14,261 nucleotides of DNA from JAVWGW01 sp036651575. GTDB taxonomy: Bacteria > Actinomycetota > Coriobacteriia > Coriobacteriales > Eggerthellaceae. A program made the position numbers and the translations under genes. Positions 1-7,918 of this stretch are shown piece after piece. The notes beneath the pieces are model-generated. The model did no database searches. It worked only from the letters and a program-made list of their open reading frames with translations, and was not told the DNA's origin. The stretch is taken from assembly GCA_036651575.1 (NCBI GenBank), contig JAVVXN010000038.1:1-14261 (forward strand). The letters are read 5' to 3'. How positions within the stretch are numbered: the first letter of the stretch is position 1; each line of letters begins with the position of its first letter.

Positions 1-55
1 CGTCGTTCACACCGGACCGGGACTCATCGGCATCGGCACGCAAGTACTCGACTAG
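1..55 (+). CDS. C-terminal fragment of a DegV-family (fatty-acid-binding) protein
   Basis: Reading from base 2 gives VVHTGPGLIGIGTQVLD and then a TAG stop at 53-55; the rest of the gene lies beyond the left edge. The HTGPGxxGIG pattern near the carboxyl end is typical of DegV-family proteins, which bind a fatty acid and serve as the lipid-carrying subunit of fatty acid kinase in Gram-positive bacteria (family knowledge). Only 17 residues are visible, so the call rests on one motif. The gene runs towards the men operon, which ends at 179 on the other strand, and a long hairpin lies between the two. Confidence 0.5.
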   Translation, partial: VVHTGPGLIGIGTQVLD

Positions 56-90
56 GCTCTTTGCAACTCACGGCGGTTCTCGCACCTCAC

Positions 91-138
91 GAAACGAACC
101 GAAGAATTCCTGAAAGGGAAAATTCTTCGGTTCGTTTC
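91..138. terminator. Perfect 18-bp inverted repeat, probable bidirectional terminator
   Basis: The arm GAAACGAACCGAAGAATT (91-108) is exactly reverse-complementary to 121-138, leaving a 12-base loop. It lies between two convergent gene ends, the plus-strand fragment stopping at 55 and menE::menC stopping at 179. That position suits a shared terminator. Neither side is followed by a clear T-run (plus side AGGTAATAAAAG, minus side GTGAGGTGCG), so it is not a textbook intrinsic terminator. It may instead protect mRNA 3' ends. Confidence 0.55.
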
Positions 139-178
139 AGGTAATAAAAGTCATCCAATTTCATCAACCGCAAGGCTT

Positions 179-2968
179 CTACGCGTCCAGACTGTAGGAA
201 AGATGCAGCACGGTAATGCGAGCAAGTGCGTCTTCATCCAGGTCACAACCTAAACCGTACTCATAATTTTCAGGGTTAAGCATCACGCAGCCCTGCTTTA
301 AAACAAAGGGCGGCACCGTAACATCCTGGGGAAAATAACGCGCCGAATCGTTGAGATCACCGGGGATGTCGATGCCCGGCAGCGTCTGAAACGCCGCATG
401 GAGACGTTTCGAAACGCCCGTATCGTACATACCCCCCATCCACACTTCGATATTGCGTCCCTGCGCCCAGCGACAAAACGCCAATGCCAGCGAGACACCA
501 CCCAACTTGGCAATCTTTACCGTATAGCAGCGCAGCACGGGAAACATGAGCGCCTCACGCAAGTCGTCAAGCGTAGCTACCGACTCATCGAGGCAAATGG
601 GCGTCTTCAGTAAGCGTTGCAGTCCCGCCAAGCGCGCATACAGCGCGCGCGGCCCCGTCGCAAGTTCTCCTTTGTGAGGGCAAAGCGGCTCTTCGATGCA
701 GCGCAGGCCCAGCCGGTCGATCCTATTCAGGATATCCATATCGGCCTCAGTGTAGCTTTGGTTGGCATCGGCCATCAGCATGACTTCAGGAAACGCCGAA
801 CGCACCGCACTGAGAACCTCGAAATCATTGCCGGGGCAAATCTTGATCTTCACTCGCGTATAACCCGCATCGACCGCCTGTTGCACAGCGGATAGCGTTT
901 CTGCAACCGAAGCGATTCCGAGGACGACACCACCGGGTACCGACACGACTTCACGGTGCACGCCCTGCCCCTCAAAAGAAGCCGCTTCTGATGACGACAC
1001 GACTTCACGATCCAAAGCATTCCCCGAAAAAATCGTAGGTGCCTGGTCGCAAGACTCTTCGACCACGTCAACACCGTCCGTCGACCGCACACCGCCAATC
1101 AGTTGCCAGAGCGGCTGATTGACAATCTTTCCGTACAGATCCCACAACGCCGGCTCTAAAGCACCGCACGCCAGAGGGTAGCGCGCCGCATCCTCGCAGT
1201 CGATAAACGAAGCTGCCACCTCATCAGGGTGAAGATACACGCCGCGCAAAACCTGCGGTATCAACTGCTCCTCCAGCACCCGCACGTCATCTTCTATCGT
1301 TTCGGGCAGATACCAATCACTCGAAAATGCTACGCATTCACCCAATCCCGTACGCCCCCGGTGATCGGTGACGCGAACAAGCAGCGACTCGCGCTCTTCC
1401 AAAAGAGTTTTTGCGGTACGAATCGGTTGCACCAACGGTTGCTTGACCCGAAAAACTTCGACCCGCATCACTTCCAAACGCTCATCGTAGAGCTTGCGCA
1501 GGGCTGCTCGATCAACCTTTCCAATACCGGTACGGGGAAAGCCCTCCAGCGCGCAAATACACCGGGGATGATACAGGCGAGAAAGCTCATCTTCAAGGGC
1601 ATACTCCACCGAAGCCGCAAAAGCCTGCAGCGAAACCGGTGCTTCAAAACAGTCCTCATCAGCACGACTTGGCAGCGCACTACCCACCCGAGTCGACCGC
1701 TCCACAAACGCAACAGGACGGCGACCCCATACCTCATCGGGTGCCCCAAACACATAGGCATCAGCAACGCCCGCCACGCGCAAAAGCTTTTCCTGGATTT
1801 CGGCCGGATAGATATTTTCGCCACCGGAAACAAACATGTCGTCGGTTCGCTCGGCGACACACAACCGCCCCTCGGTCATGCGCGCCAAATCCCCCGTAAG
1901 AAAAAATCCGTCGACGGTGAAAGCGGCACGCGCATTGAGGTATCCCGAAAAAACACCCGGGCCCTTTACGGCAAGCTGCCCGACACCATCTTTTTCGGGT
2001 GCGATAATGGTCGCTTCATAACCGGGTAAAAGGGTAAGCTCTCCCGAAAATCCTTCCACTACCAGCTGCGATGCCATTTGACTCGACGTTTCAGTCATGC
2101 CGTAGCTCGCGTAAACCCGCGCGCCAAGGGCCAAAGCATCATCGAGGGTATGCGGATTGAGCGCAGCGCCACCCAGCAAGATACACTGATAGCGCGCGAT
2201 TGCCTCAGCACATTCCTGTGCCGTTGCGTAGGCGATGAGATCCTGCAACATCTTGTCGACCACCGAGAGATGGGTCGCCTCAAAGGTTTCCCCATCGCAC
2301 ACAATCCATTCGGGATCAAAGCGACGGTACAGCACAAACGACGATCCATTACACAGCGACCGCACCAAGATCTGGAAGCCGCCGATGTGGTACATCGGCA
2401 AAGCAAGCTGCCATACACCCTGGCCGTATTCGTGCAAGACCGCATTTGATGCCTGCGCCGATCCGACAAGGTTTTCCCATGTCAAAGCGACCGCCTTGGG
2501 CTTTCCTGCCGTTCCCGACGTAAACATAACCAGCGCGCGCTCCTTGGCGGAAAACACCGCCGCACAACGCTGTGCATAATGGGAAAGCGTTCTCGTGGTA
2601 TCCGGAGCCTGTGCCGCCTCCAACAGCCGCGTCGCGTCATCTTCGGTAAGGCGCGCAGCAACGCGCACGCCGCCAAATCGCTCCAATTCGGTCACCCGTT
2701 CGTTTTTTTCCAAATCGGTCAAACGGTGATTGAGTGCCACAAGAGAAAATCCTCCATACGCAGCAGCAAGTGCCAAAAAAACAAATGCGGGGCAGTTTTC
2801 CATGTCGCATACCACGGTCGATCGCCGCTTCACACCCCGTTGCTGCAAGGCATGGGCCAAGCCCGCCGCAGAAAGACGCACCTGAGCGTAGGTGTAGATG
2901 CGCCCTCCAAAAGAGAAACAGGTGTTCCGAGGATACTTTTTTGCTAAATATTCAAAATCTGGAATCAC
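179..2968 (-). CDS. menE-menC: Fused OSB-CoA ligase / o-succinylbenzoate synthase (MenE-MenC)
   Basis: This is one uninterrupted 929-residue frame carrying two menaquinone enzymes. Residues 1 to about 497 are an adenylate-forming ligase (MenE), which makes OSB-CoA from OSB, ATP and CoA. Its motifs are the phosphate loop FTSGTAGKPK at 149-158, YGMTET at 289-294, TGD at 358-360, and the C-terminal catalytic lysine K484 in GIGKVD. Residues from about 501 to 929 are an enolase-superfamily OSB synthase (MenC), which dehydrates SHCHC. It has K707/K709 in RVKIK, metal ligands D734, E759 and D794, and the second lysine K818 in VKIAKLGG. All expected catalytic residues are present. The start is GTG at 2968, 14 bases after the menB stop, with AAGGA about 11 bases upstream. 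The MenC part (about 429 aa) exceeds the usual 320-375 because of an insertion near 629-675. The gene is last in the operon, and its reaction order is internal MenC, then MenE, then MenB. Confidence 0.93.
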   Translation of the reverse strand: MIPDFEYLAKKYPRNTCFSFGGRIYTYAQVRLSAAGLAHALQQRGVKRRSTVVCDMENCPAFVFLALAAAYGGFSLVALNHRLTDLEKNERVTELERFGGVRVAARLTEDDATRLLEAAQAPDTTRTLSHYAQRCAAVFSAKERALVMFTSGTAGKPKAVALTWENLVGSAQASNAVLHEYGQGVWQLALPMYHIGGFQILVRSLCNGSSFVLYRRFDPEWIVCDGETFEATHLSVVDKMLQDLIAYATAQECAEAIARYQCILLGGAALNPHTLDDALALGARVYASYGMTETSSQMASQLVVEGFSGELTLLPGYEATIIAPEKDGVGQLAVKGPGVFSGYLNARAAFTVDGFFLTGDLARMTEGRLCVAERTDDMFVSGGENIYPAEIQEKLLRVAGVADAYVFGAPDEVWGRRPVAFVERSTRVGSALPSRADEDCFEAPVSLQAFAASVEYALEDELSRLYHPRCICALEGFPRTGIGKVDRAALRKLYDERLEVMRVEVFRVKQPLVQPIRTAKTLLEERESLLVRVTDHRGRTGLGECVAFSSDWYLPETIEDDVRVLEEQLIPQVLRGVYLHPDEVAASFIDCEDAARYPLACGALEPALWDLYGKIVNQPLWQLIGGVRSTDGVDVVEESCDQAPTIFSGNALDREVVSSSEAASFEGQGVHREVVSVPGGVVLGIASVAETLSAVQQAVDAGYTRVKIKICPGNDFEVLSAVRSAFPEVMLMADANQSYTEADMDILNRIDRLGLRCIEEPLCPHKGELATGPRALYARLAGLQRLLKTPICLDESVATLDDLREALMFPVLRCYTVKIAKLGGVSLALAFCRWAQGRNIEVWMGGMYDTGVSKRLHAAFQTLPGIDIPGDLNDSARYFPQDVTVPPFVLKQGCVMLNPENYEYGLGCDLDEDALARITVLHLSYSLDA
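941..1009. repeat. 15-bp direct repeat inside the MenC domain insertion
   Basis: CGACACGACTTCACG occurs at 941-955 and again, identically, at 995-1009. The copies are 54 bases apart, which is 18 codons, so both encode REVVS in the same frame (residues 654-658 and 672-676 of the fusion protein). They lie in the stretch linking the capping-domain part of MenC (ending LIGG) to the barrel. The repeat suggests slippage or a small tandem duplication as the source of part of the extra residues. Confidence 0.8.
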
Positions 2969-2982
2969 GGCGCACGCAATCC

Positions 2983-3831
2983 TTAGGGAAACTTCGGGAA
3001 TTGGTCAAAATCGGGCATCCGCTTTTCTTTGAATGCGTCACGCCCTTCTTTGGCCTCATCGGTGGTGTAATACAGCAGCGTCGCGTCACCGGCGAACTGT
3101 TGCAGCCCTGCAAGGCCATCGGTCGCTGCATTGAATGATGCCTTCAAAAAACGAAGCGCCGTCGGAGAAAATTGCATCATTTCTTCAGCCCACGAAACGC
3201 ATTCCGCCTCGAGATCGTCGAAGGGCACGACGCGATTCACCAGCCCCATTTCAAGCGCTTCGGCCGCAGAATACTGGCGGCAAAGATACCATATTTCGCG
3301 TGCCTTCTTCTGCCCGACGATAGAAGCCAGATAACCCGCACCATATCCGGCGTCAAAGCTTCCGACCTTAGGCCCGGTCTGACCAAATTTGGCCGACTCT
3401 GCCGCAATCGAAAGATCGCACAGGATGTGCAGTACGTGGCCACCGCCGATGGCGTAGCCGTTGACCATCGCAATGACCGGCTTCGGAACGATGCGAATCA
3501 AGCGTTGCAGGTCGAGCACGTTTAAGCGCGGGATGTTATCGGCACCCACATAGCCACCGTTGCCGCGTTTTTTCTGGTCACCACCGGAACAAAACGCCTC
3601 ATCCTCAATGCGGCCACCATGGTTTGCGCCCGTAAGCAAGATCACGCCAATGCCCGCATCGTCGCGCGCAACCGTAAACGCATCGTAGAGCTCGTTGACC
3701 GTCAGAGGAGTAAACGCGTTGCGGCACTCGGGTCGATTAATCGATATCTTCGCAATACCGTTATAGGTTTCATAAATTATTTCCTCGTAGACCTTACCCG
3801 GCCTCCAGGGAAACGTCTTGTTATTGCTCAT
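2983..3831 (-). CDS. menB: 1,4-dihydroxy-2-naphthoyl-CoA synthase
   Basis: This 282-residue crotonase-fold enzyme closes the second naphthoquinone ring, converting OSB-CoA to DHNA-CoA. Family signatures are CSGGDQ at 81-86, NGYAIGGGH at 124-132, FGQTGPKVGSFDAG at 149-162 and REIWYLCRQY at 178-187. Q151, G153 and W181 correspond to the bicarbonate-binding Q154, G156 and W184 of E. coli MenB. This marks a type I, bicarbonate-dependent enzyme rather than the type II form, in which an Asp replaces the glycine. The carboxyl end (MPDFDQFPKFP) is full length. The ATG at 3831 overlaps the menH TGA as ATGA, with GAGGAAGGA just upstream, so translation is likely coupled. The menE::menC gene follows after 14 bases. 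Confidence 0.97.
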   Translation of the reverse strand: MSNNKTFPWRPGKVYEEIIYETYNGIAKISINRPECRNAFTPLTVNELYDAFTVARDDAGIGVILLTGANHGGRIEDEAFCSGGDQKKRGNGGYVGADNIPRLNVLDLQRLIRIVPKPVIAMVNGYAIGGGHVLHILCDLSIAAESAKFGQTGPKVGSFDAGYGAGYLASIVGQKKAREIWYLCRQYSAAEALEMGLVNRVVPFDDLEAECVSWAEEMMQFSPTALRFLKASFNAATDGLAGLQQFAGDATLLYYTTDEAKEGRDAFKEKRMPDFDQFPKFP

Positions 3832-4667
3832 GCATTTCCTTCCTCATTCCGATTATCGCTCATGCGAAGAAAAGGTTCCACGTGATCGTAAAAAGACGTT
3901 GGATTTTCAAAATGGACATTGTGTCCCGCCGAAAGCAACGCGCACTTCGCAGCACCACACGCGGCAAACATTTCCGCAACTTTAGTATATTTTTCGTCAA
4001 CCATACCGGCAATATAGAGAACCGGCATCGGCAAATCGCAAATGGTATCGCCAAACAACGGCATCGTGTGTTGCCCGGCGCAGCGCACGCTGCGAGCCAG
4101 CGCGTCGCAGCTGTTGTCAAGCCGTTCTTGATGGAGGCGTTCGCGCATTTCCAAAGGAAGATGGCGCTGCGTTTCAAACAGAGGAATATTCTCCCAATAC
4201 TCCACAAACGATGCGATGTCATCTTTGTCCAACCGCTCGGCCAAAAGGGCATCGTGCGCATTGGACACCGCCCTCTCTTCAGGGGTTTCAGGACCGAGAG
4301 CAGCGCTTTCCAGCACGAGCGATGCCAGCTTCGACGCATGGGCGCGCACGTAGGCAAGTGCCACGCGACCCCCCATCGAATACCCGAGCAAATGCACGGG
4401 AGCACCGATTGCTGAAATCAAAAGATCGAGTACGGCAACGCGCGTTTCAAGTCGATAGGGATCATCAAACATCGGTCGATCGCTGAGCCCAAATCCCGCA
4501 AAGTCAAGCGCGTAGACCGGTCGGTTTCGAGCAAACTGCGGCGCCAAATCGCACCAGGTGGCAGAACTCTGAGCAAAACCATGCAACAAAACAAGCGGCA
4601 CGCCCGGCGCGTCTTCAGACCACGACCGCACGTGACGGTTCACACCTTGATATCGTAATTCTTCCAT
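3828..4667 (-). CDS. menH: SHCHC synthase, alpha/beta hydrolase fold
   Basis: This 279-residue alpha/beta hydrolase is placed as 2-succinyl-6-hydroxy-2,4-cyclohexadiene-1-carboxylate (SHCHC) synthase. That enzyme eliminates pyruvate from the MenD product SEPHCHC. The oxyanion strand LHGF is at 28-31, the nucleophile elbow GYSMGG puts the serine at 97, and D224 and H249 (SAGHNVHFE) complete the triad. The stretch YWENIPLFETQ at 157-167 resembles MenH rather than generic hydrolases. The call leans strongly on context, because this fold is promiscuous: it sits between menD and menB, as in E. coli. The ATG at 4667 is 8 bases past the menD stop. Its TAGGA Shine-Dalgarno shares bases with that TAG stop. 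Confidence 0.92.
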   Translation of the reverse strand: MEELRYQGVNRHVRSWSEDAPGVPLVLLHGFAQSSATWCDLAPQFARNRPVYALDFAGFGLSDRPMFDDPYRLETRVAVLDLLISAIGAPVHLLGYSMGGRVALAYVRAHASKLASLVLESAALGPETPEERAVSNAHDALLAERLDKDDIASFVEYWENIPLFETQRHLPLEMRERLHQERLDNSCDALARSVRCAGQHTMPLFGDTICDLPMPVLYIAGMVDEKYTKVAEMFAACGAAKCALLSAGHNVHFENPTSFYDHVEPFLRMSDNRNEEGNA

Positions 4668-4675
4668 GGCACATC

Positions 4676-6442
4676 CTATTGATAGGGGGCGTAGCGCTGC
4701 GACACACCCGCAAGCGGCACTTCGATTTCAATCAAACTAATTCCCGGCACACGCACCATCTGCGAATACGCATCCACCAGATCGGGCACGGTAAAAACAC
4801 GCCGGTACGGCAGAGCGAAACCCTCGGCAATCGAGGCGAAATCAACCGCCTGAGGCGTTACAAAAAGCCGCTCAAAATAATCTTCGGTCGATTTCTGCGG
4901 CAGCATATCGAAAATGCCACCGCCGTGGTTGTTGAGCAGCACCACGACCATGCTCGGAATATCGTATCCCTCACGTGCCTGATGAACAAGCATTTCCTGC
5001 TGGAGCGCAAAAGCGGGTAAATCATGCAAAAGCGTCAAATCGCCCGTCAAAAACGTCGCATGCCGAAAACGCTGAGCCGCACCAAGCGCCGTTGAAAGCG
5101 TGCCATCGATACCGTTGAGACCACGATTGCACAGCACGCGCAGCCGCTTGGGGTTCTTTACATAAAACGTATCGAGTGCGCGAATGGACATGCTGTTGGC
5201 ACAAAACAACAGCGAGTCGGCGGGTAGACAGTCAAGTAAACCATACACGAAAGCACCTTCAAACCCATCGGAAACCGCAGCCACCGCCGCTATACGAACC
5301 CGTTCGGCATCGTTTCGCGCGATCCAATCCTCGGCAAAACTCTGCTGTCGGAGATGAGGAGCTCGCGCAGCAACCCGCAGCGAAGCCACAAAATCTCCGG
5401 GAGTCATCTGGACGAACAGATCGGTCGCCGCGTTGAAATCACGCGTCTGCACGGGATCAACCACGATCTGAAGGGGGAAAAGCGCGCCCAAAGCCATACT
5501 CGCCCGCTTCGATACGGGATAGCGACCGAAACGAATAACGAGTTCGGCCGCGGGACACTTGGCCTTTCCGAAAATATTATCATAATTATCAATCACCAGC
5601 GGATCATCGACCGAGCGCAACCCGGAAAGGGGATCGGCAAGCAACGGAAGGTGCCAATCGCGGGCCCAGGCAAGCAGCGCACGCTCTTCCGCTGCAGTTT
5701 CACCGCTTCCCTCACCGCACATAACGACACTGCGATGCGCACCAAGCAGCTGCACAATCTTTGCAACCTGATCATCGCGCAGGCGCTGAGGTGCGCGCAT
5801 CATTGCGGGGATTTCTTCGGCGAGCGCACTGCGGCCCGCACTAAAGAGCCCCTCGACGGTGAGGTCTGGCTTCAGGGGTTCATCAAAGGGGAAATTCACC
5901 TGCACCGGCGCCCCGCTTACCTCCCCCAGCGGACCACGGGCCTGGATGCAGGCCTCGCGCGCCATTTGGCGAGCATAGGCCACCGAATCGGCATCGGATG
6001 CCGGCAGGGGCATCTGCTGAAAGAAGCGAACGTGATCGCCGTAGAGTTTTACCTGATCACACGTTTGCGGAGCGCCCAAACCCTGCAGGCGCGGCGGGCG
6101 ATCCCCCGTCAAAATCACCAGCGGCACGCGGGATGACTCCGCCTCCAAAACGGCAGGATAATAATTTGCGGTGGCGGTGCCCGACGTGCAGATCAAGCAG
6201 ACCGGCCGTCTGTTTGCCTTTGCCAGTCCCAACGCAAAAAAAGCCGCACCCCGTTCGTCCACGTCGAGAAAAAGTCGCATATCGCCACCTTCACGACGGC
6301 TCGCCTCAAACGCCACCATCGCCAACGGCGTGGAGCGTGAACCGGGACTCACGACCACTTCGCGTACGCCAAAGCGCATCAATTCATCAAAAAATGCCGA
6401 AAGAAAAAGAGCCGATTCGGTTGAAGTATTGCTTTTAAGCAT
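4676..6442 (-). CDS. menD: SEPHCHC synthase (thiamine diphosphate enzyme)
   Basis: MenD adds a succinic semialdehyde unit, derived from 2-oxoglutarate by thiamine-diphosphate chemistry, to isochorismate. The 588 residues match the family length. VVVSPGSRSTPLA is at 29-41, and the catalytic glutamate is E63 in DVDERGAAFFALG. NRGLNGIDGTLSTALG is the substrate and dimer loop. The metal and diphosphate site is GDLTLLHDL followed by LLNNHGGGIFDMLP. The chosen start is ATG at 6442, with AAGGGG seven bases upstream. A TTG at 6463 would add seven residues (MTVKGCF), has no better ribosome site, and lies inside menF. With this start the gene overlaps the end of menF by 8 bases, suggesting translational coupling of the two chorismate-consuming steps. 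Confidence 0.97.
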   Translation of the reverse strand: MLKSNTSTESALFLSAFFDELMRFGVREVVVSPGSRSTPLAMVAFEASRREGGDMRLFLDVDERGAAFFALGLAKANRRPVCLICTSGTATANYYPAVLEAESSRVPLVILTGDRPPRLQGLGAPQTCDQVKLYGDHVRFFQQMPLPASDADSVAYARQMAREACIQARGPLGEVSGAPVQVNFPFDEPLKPDLTVEGLFSAGRSALAEEIPAMMRAPQRLRDDQVAKIVQLLGAHRSVVMCGEGSGETAAEERALLAWARDWHLPLLADPLSGLRSVDDPLVIDNYDNIFGKAKCPAAELVIRFGRYPVSKRASMALGALFPLQIVVDPVQTRDFNAATDLFVQMTPGDFVASLRVAARAPHLRQQSFAEDWIARNDAERVRIAAVAAVSDGFEGAFVYGLLDCLPADSLLFCANSMSIRALDTFYVKNPKRLRVLCNRGLNGIDGTLSTALGAAQRFRHATFLTGDLTLLHDLPAFALQQEMLVHQAREGYDIPSMVVVLLNNHGGGIFDMLPQKSTEDYFERLFVTPQAVDFASIAEGFALPYRRVFTVPDLVDAYSQMVRVPGISLIEIEVPLAGVSQRYAPYQ

Positions 6443-7700
6443 GAAACACCCCTTCACCGTCAAACGCAGTCAGAATCGTTTGCAGCTTCAGGTCGATCTC
6501 GTCATACTCTGATCGCGCGTCGCTTCCGGCAACGATACCGCACCCCGCATACACCCATCCTATTTCGCCATCGAATACGCCCGAACGAATAGCCACCGAG
6601 AACTCCCCGTTGCCGTCGCCATCAACGTAGCCGCAAGCGCCCCCGAAAAAGCCGCGATTGTACGCTTCGATACGGCGGATCAGCATGAGGGATTCCCCTA
6701 CGGGTGCTCCGCAAAGTGCCGGAGTCGGATGCAGCTGGCTGCACAGGTCTTCAAGGGTCACCCCATCGAGCAGGCGCGCCGTAACCGGAGTGAAAAGATG
6801 CTGGATATGCTGCAACGGCAAAATGCCCGGCGATGAGGGAAGCGCAACGTCATAACAAACGCGTGAAAACACCTCGCGTATGAAATCCACCACGTGGGCA
6901 TGTTCGCGAAGATTTTTTTGGTCGTGAAGCAGCGCCCTCGCATTGCCGTCGCGTTCTTGCCGATCTGCGCCCGCCGAACACGTTCCCGCCAGACACATGC
7001 TTTCGACCTGGACACCCCGTTTGCGGACCAGCAACTCGGGAGTACATCCACAGAAAAACACGTCGCCGTAGCGATAGAGCACGACCGTTCCCCGCGCGGG
7101 ACCATCCAGCAAGTTAACCAGCACATCCCGGGAAGAAAAAGGATGTTCAGCCTTCAAGAATCGTCGCCGTGAAGGCACCACTTTTCTGACACGCCCCGCC
7201 TTAATCGCGGAAAGCGAAGCCTCCACCACGTCACTCCACGCCTCAAACGAATCCGGCTCAAGCGAGAAGGAAACGCTGACCCGCTGACGTTTCGGCGCGT
7301 TGGCAACCTGCTTCAAAAAGCGCTCAACCCGCCCCGCGTACACCGGACCCAAGCTGTTGACCTGCAAAAATATTCCTCGTTCGTCCTCCACCAACACCAC
7401 TTCAGGCAGCATTAAAGCAAGGTGAGGAAATGCCGCGAACAAATCATCGGCGGGCTGGGGATTGTTCGCATCAAAGCGATGAAACGAAAAGAAGAACGGC
7501 GGCAACGCAACAGGCCCCGAAGGCTCGTATTCCGTTTCAGCGAGCGAGGAAACCGCAATGCAGCGCCCCAGCCCCATAAGACGACAGGCACGCGCTTTGT
7601 CGTAATACACAAACTGGTCGGTAAAGCCTTTTTGCAGTACGCAAAACGCATCCACCATATCGGCCGCGAGCGGCACCGAATGGGTATAAATCTTGGTCAT
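6435..7700 (-). CDS. menF: Isochorismate synthase, first menaquinone-specific enzyme
   Basis: This 421-residue chorismate-binding enzyme converts chorismate to isochorismate with Mg2+. The conserved barrel is in the C-terminal half. It shows RVRKVVPSR at 170-178 with the water-activating lysine K173, CTPELL at 219-224 with the acid E222, LAGT at 237-240, and NLREHAHVV at 263-271 with E266. LHPTPALCGAP is at 323-333, AYNRGFFGGACGYVDGDGNGEFSVAIRS at 346-373, and the metal site GSDARSEYDEIDLK at 392-405 with E398 and E401. The K/E pair is diagnostic of isochorismate synthases rather than anthranilate synthase, and the operon makes the role secure. The ATG at 7700 is preceded by ACGGGGGCG, a GC-rich Shine-Dalgarno. 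It is the first gene of the men operon, with 218 bases upstream. Confidence 0.95.
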   Translation of the reverse strand: MTKIYTHSVPLAADMVDAFCVLQKGFTDQFVYYDKARACRLMGLGRCIAVSSLAETEYEPSGPVALPPFFFSFHRFDANNPQPADDLFAAFPHLALMLPEVVLVEDERGIFLQVNSLGPVYAGRVERFLKQVANAPKRQRVSVSFSLEPDSFEAWSDVVEASLSAIKAGRVRKVVPSRRRFLKAEHPFSSRDVLVNLLDGPARGTVVLYRYGDVFFCGCTPELLVRKRGVQVESMCLAGTCSAGADRQERDGNARALLHDQKNLREHAHVVDFIREVFSRVCYDVALPSSPGILPLQHIQHLFTPVTARLLDGVTLEDLCSQLHPTPALCGAPVGESLMLIRRIEAYNRGFFGGACGYVDGDGNGEFSVAIRSGVFDGEIGWVYAGCGIVAGSDARSEYDEIDLKLQTILTAFDGEGVFHA

Positions 7701-7746
7701 GTTTCGCCCCCGTGCGCGCCTCTGCGCAACTCATTCCAACACGAAC

Positions 7747-7770
7747 GCCGCACCCGCAAGAGAGTGCGGC
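7747..7770 (-). promoter_or_regulatory. Hairpin in the menF leader
   Basis: GCCGCAC (7747-7753) and GTGCGGC (7764-7770) form a perfect 7-bp stem with a 10-base loop, about 50 bases before the menF start. The loop contains a second TGCGG-type run that could pair with the CCGCA of one arm instead, so two exclusive foldings are possible. The minus-strand bases after it (GTTCGTGTTGG) are only moderately T-rich. It could be a weak terminator of the folE-ACT transcript, a leader attenuator or an inert fold. Confidence 0.35.
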
Positions 7771-7787
7771 CAAATTCTGATGCAGGC

Positions 7788-7793
7788 ATCATA
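7788..7793 (-). promoter_or_regulatory. Candidate -10 box for the men operon
   Basis: The minus strand reads TATGAT at 7793-7788, about 88 bases before the menF ATG. No good -35 hexamer is seen 16-18 bases upstream (TGTGGT at 17) and there is no TG extension. The operon may also be read through from folE-ACT. The rest of the 7701-7918 gap holds nothing else I can identify apart from the leader hairpin. Confidence 0.25.
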
Positions 7794-7918
7794 CGCCGCG
7801 CGGCATCACCACCACATCAGACCACGCGTAATCCCGCCCGTATCCACACACCCCAGCCACCGATGAAATACCCCGCACAATACGGAAAGATAAACACCTG
7901 TTTTTCGCACTTTTGCAA

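Noticed and set aside
1229..2029. Plus-strand frame of about 266 codons opposite menE::menC
   Set aside because: No domain, no Shine-Dalgarno and a shadow-like composition. The minus strand is unmistakably MenE/MenC.
6443..6463. TTG at 6463 as the menD start
   Set aside because: The ATG at 6442 has AAGGGG at good spacing and gives the usual MenD amino terminus. The longer form adds seven residues translated from that ribosome site itself.
7871..7918. Terminator directly after the ACT-domain gene
   Set aside because: The only local palindrome (AAACAGGTGTTT) has a four- or five-pair AT-rich stem and no following T-run.
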